Assembly (NCBI GenBank): GCA_964505415.1
Contig: CAZDHW010000012.1
Location: 1 to 60,685 of the forward strand
Origin: DTDR01 sp964505415
Lineage (GTDB): Bacteria > Hydrothermota > Tepidihabitantia > Tepidihabitantales > DTDR01
Reading direction: 5' to 3'
DNA length: 60,685 nucleotides
Shown here: positions 59,122-60,685 of the stretch, in pieces
How the letters are laid out: each line of letters begins with the position of its first letter
Numbering within the stretch: position 1 is the first letter of the stretch
Notes under the pieces: generated by a model
Told to the model about the DNA's origin: nothing
What the model saw: the letters and a program-made list of their open reading frames with translations, nothing else
Database searches by the model: none
Position numbers and translations under genes: made by a program

Positions 59122-60216
59122 TTATAAAACTATCAAATTTTTCTCACTTTGCGAAAGTAAGATAACCTCTTTCTCTCTTAAAAGCACCAAATCTTCAATC
59201 CTTACTCCTCCCTTATTAGGCAGATAGATACCGGGTTCAATTGTAAAAACCATATTAGGCTTTAACTGGTCTTTTGACAAAAAAGAAATCCAAGGTTTTT
59301 CGTGGACTTCCAAACCAACGCCGTGTCCCAAAGAATGACCAAAAAAATCACCGTAACCCCTTTCCTTGATATAACTTCGGGCACGCAAATCAACCGCTTT
59401 TGCTTTCATCTTTTTACCTTCATTAATTGAAAAAGATAAAAAATCGATTGCCTTTTTTTGGGCATCATAAACAATCTGATAAATCTTTTTAAACTCATCA
59501 CTTATCTTTCCCAAAAAAACTGTTCTCGTTAAATCAGCACAATAACCATTATATTTCAAACCGATATCAATCACAATCGCTTCACCAAATCTTATCTCTT
59601 TCTCACTTGCCCGCGCGTGGGGCAAGGCAGAATTTTCACCACTGGCAACAATTACTGGAAAGGCAATCTCACCATTTTTCTTAAACTCTCCTTCAATAAA
59701 TAAAGCCAAATCCCTTTCCTTCACACCCTCTTTAATTTCATTTAACACCTTATTAAAAACCTCATCGGTTAAAGAAGCCGCCTTCTTTATCAAAGAAATC
59801 TCTTCTTCATCTTTTATTGCCCTTAATTCTCTTATCACATTAGGCAAGGGCAAAAGCTTAATCTTCTTCTTTTTCTTTTTAAAATAATTTAAAAGCTTTT
59901 CGTAATTATCAAGACTCAAATTTTCTTTCTCAATTCCCAATCTTTTTACTTTCAAAAGTTCTTTTGGTGGGCTTAGATAAAAATTCTTCTTGATGATAAA
60001 AATCTTATCGCAAAAAACCTCCCTTTCACTTTGTAAAGCGTAGCGAAAATCGGTATAAAAATAGACCTTATTATCAAAAAAGAAAAGATAGCCATTACTG
60101 CCGGTAAAGCCACAAAGATAACGGATATTAACTAAATCGGTAACCAAAAAGCTGTCAACTTTATTTTCGGCTATTAAAGAAAAAACCCTTTTTTGTCTTT
60201 CTTTATATAGATTCAT
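59122..60216 (-). CDS. pepP: Xaa-Pro aminopeptidase/dipeptidase (M24)
   Basis: A dinuclear metal peptidase that cleaves before proline. The five ligands are in order: Asp in IDIGLKYNGYC and ADLTRTVF, His in GHSLGHGVGLEVHEKP, Glu in FTIEPGIYLP and Glu in GGVRIEDLVLL. An N-terminal creatinase-like domain (about 1-120) precedes them. The length is 364 residues. The order pepP-like, efp, accC matches the yqhT-efp-accB-accC cluster of Firmicutes except for accB. pepP versus pepQ cannot be separated by sequence alone. Confidence 0.93.
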   Translation of the reverse strand: MNLYKERQKRVFSLIAENKVDSFLVTDLVNIRYLCGFTGSNGYLFFFDNKVYFYTDFRYALQSEREVFCDKIFIIKKNFYLSPPKELLKVKRLGIEKENLSLDNYEKLLNYFKKKKKKIKLLPLPNVIRELRAIKDEEEISLIKKAASLTDEVFNKVLNEIKEGVKERDLALFIEGEFKKNGEIAFPVIVASGENSALPHARASEKEIRFGEAIVIDIGLKYNGYCADLTRTVFLGKISDEFKKIYQIVYDAQKKAIDFLSFSINEGKKMKAKAVDLRARSYIKERGYGDFFGHSLGHGVGLEVHEKPWISFLSKDQLKPNMVFTIEPGIYLPNKGGVRIEDLVLLREKEVILLSQSEKNLIVL

Positions 60217-60224
60217 TATTGAAT

Positions 60225-60253
60225 ATTTTAAAAAAGAAATCAGCTAAAGTCAA
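60225..60253 (-). promoter_or_regulatory. Promoter of the pepP-efp-accC operon, near-leaderless
   Basis: On the minus strand TTGACT (60248-60253), a 17 bp spacer and TAAAAT (60225-60230). The ATG at 60216 follows after 8 nt. Confidence 0.7.
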
Positions 60254-60259
60254 TTTATC

Positions 60260-60288
60260 TTGATATTTTTAAAAAATTGTCTTATATT
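60260..60288 (+). promoter_or_regulatory. rnpB promoter
   Basis: TTGATA (60260-60265), a 17 bp spacer and TATATT (60283-60288). The first base of RNase P RNA helix P1 (60296) is 7 nt after the -10 box, which fixes the -10 to start distance in this organism. Confidence 0.75.
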
Positions 60289-60295
60289 TATTAAA

Positions 60296-60648
60296 GGTGG
60301 CGGATGAAGCGGTCACGGTGGGAATTTTTCCCACTGAGGAAACTCCGGACTCATGCCAACCCGGATACTTCGGGCAACCGAAGGCTATCTTGCCGCAAGG
60401 CAAGGTAGACGGAAAGTGTCACAGAAACGGAAACCGCCAGCGGTCCTGCCTTTTGGCAGGATGCGGGCAAGGGTGAAACAGTGCGGTAAGAGCGCACTAC
60501 CTTGTCTCGCGAGGGACAAGGTGGACAAACCCTATCCGGAGCAAGGTCAAATAGGGGCGAGAGGTTGGTTGGCCCTCGTTTTTAAGCCCCGGGTAGACCG
60601 CGAAGATAAATGACCGCATAAACAGAATCCGGGTTATCATCCGCCACC
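60296..60648 (+). ncRNA. rnpB: RNase P RNA (bacterial type A)
   Basis: The catalytic RNA of RNase P, which trims tRNA 5' ends. The ends form a perfect 12-bp helix P1: GGTGGCGGATGA at 60296-60307 pairs with TCATCCGCCACC at 60637-60648. Conserved regions are in place: GAGGAAACTCCGGACTC near 60337-60353, ACAGAAACGG at about 60421-60430, AGGGTGAAACAGTGCGGTAAGAGCGC near 60470-60496 and ACAGAATCCGGGTTAT before the 3' strand of P1. The length of 353 nt is typical. The RNA is clearly richer in G+C than its surroundings, fitting a thermophile. A reading frame at 60353-60613 inside it is not a gene. Confidence 0.97.
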
Positions 60649-60685
60649 ACTTTACTTACCTTCTTTTCAAAAAATCTTCCAAATC

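Noticed and set aside
60353..60613. 86-codon open frame
   Set aside because: It lies wholly inside the RNase P RNA, whose helices and conserved regions explain the sequence; the protein is Arg/Gly-rich and resembles nothing.

Overview
The window looks like a chromosomal piece from an AT-rich (roughly one-third G+C by eye), anaerobic, probably thermophilic diderm of the FCB superphylum, most like candidate division WOR-3; that placement is inferred from protein style, not from a search. Supporting signs are type IX-secretion-style C-terminal sorting domains, a gingipain-family (C25) peptidase, a PorV/PorQ-family barrel, a LapA/LapB pair (outer-membrane lipid control), pyruvate:ferredoxin oxidoreductase, Lys/Glu/Ile-rich proteins, and structural RNAs (RNase P RNA, two tRNAs) far richer in G+C than the genes around them. 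A 100-N scaffold gap lies at 54163-54262.

Layout. 1-1460: a two-gene type II restriction-modification unit. 1544-12401: a flavin reductase, then an envelope island (MA-type metallopeptidase/propeller/barrel protein, C25 peptidase, PorV-like barrel, glycosyltransferase, ligand-propeller protein with a sorting domain). 12427-17796: a tight operon purE, nitroreductase, queA, murF and a carboxyltransferase-biotin carrier fusion. 17838-20922: a 21-residue Lys-rich gene with its own consensus promoter and terminator, then mfd. 20957-22940: a ParB-like protein paired with a radical SAM protein. 22937-27791 (minus): carbamate kinase, an exported amidotransferase-like protein, a DUF89 phosphatase, L27, an MBL hydrolase and a fumarase alpha subunit. 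28267-33515 (minus): fabH and a four-gene pyruvate synthase operon whose ferredoxin subunit is fused to a GltD-like flavoprotein. 33552-40851: a radical SAM protein, a Lys-tailed desulforedoxin-like protein, glutamine synthetase, RidA, TPR, hydrogenase-maturation protease, PEGA, recJ, pgeF. 41260-50787: tRNA(CAT), an M16 peptidase pair, rpsP-khpA-trmD-miaB-lapA-lapB-mutS, tRNA-Pro. 50835-56580: membrane glycosyltransferase, lipoprotein, SBBP-type propeller (cut by the gap), EIIA-HprK-HPF, iscU and a small zinc-ribbon gene. 56577-60648: an ICMT-like methyltransferase, accC, efp, pepP and rnpB.

Three themes connect the window. (1) Promoters are easy to read (TTGACA-like, 16-17 bp, TATAAT). In many operons the -10 box lies only 5-8 nt before the start codon, so these mRNAs should be leaderless. 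The rnpB promoter, whose RNA 5' end is fixed by helix P1, calibrates this distance. (2) Biotin carboxylation is rearranged: the usual pepP-efp-accB-accC cluster lacks accB here, while an AccB-like domain is fused to the carboxyltransferase at 15937-17796 and keeps a perfect Shine-Dalgarno plus ATG at the junction, so a free carrier protein may also be made. (3) Several small or paired systems stand out: the ParB-like/radical SAM pair, Lys-rich tail proteins with very strong promoters, an EF-P whose modification-site lysine is replaced by Gln, and the pyruvate synthase/GltD fusion.
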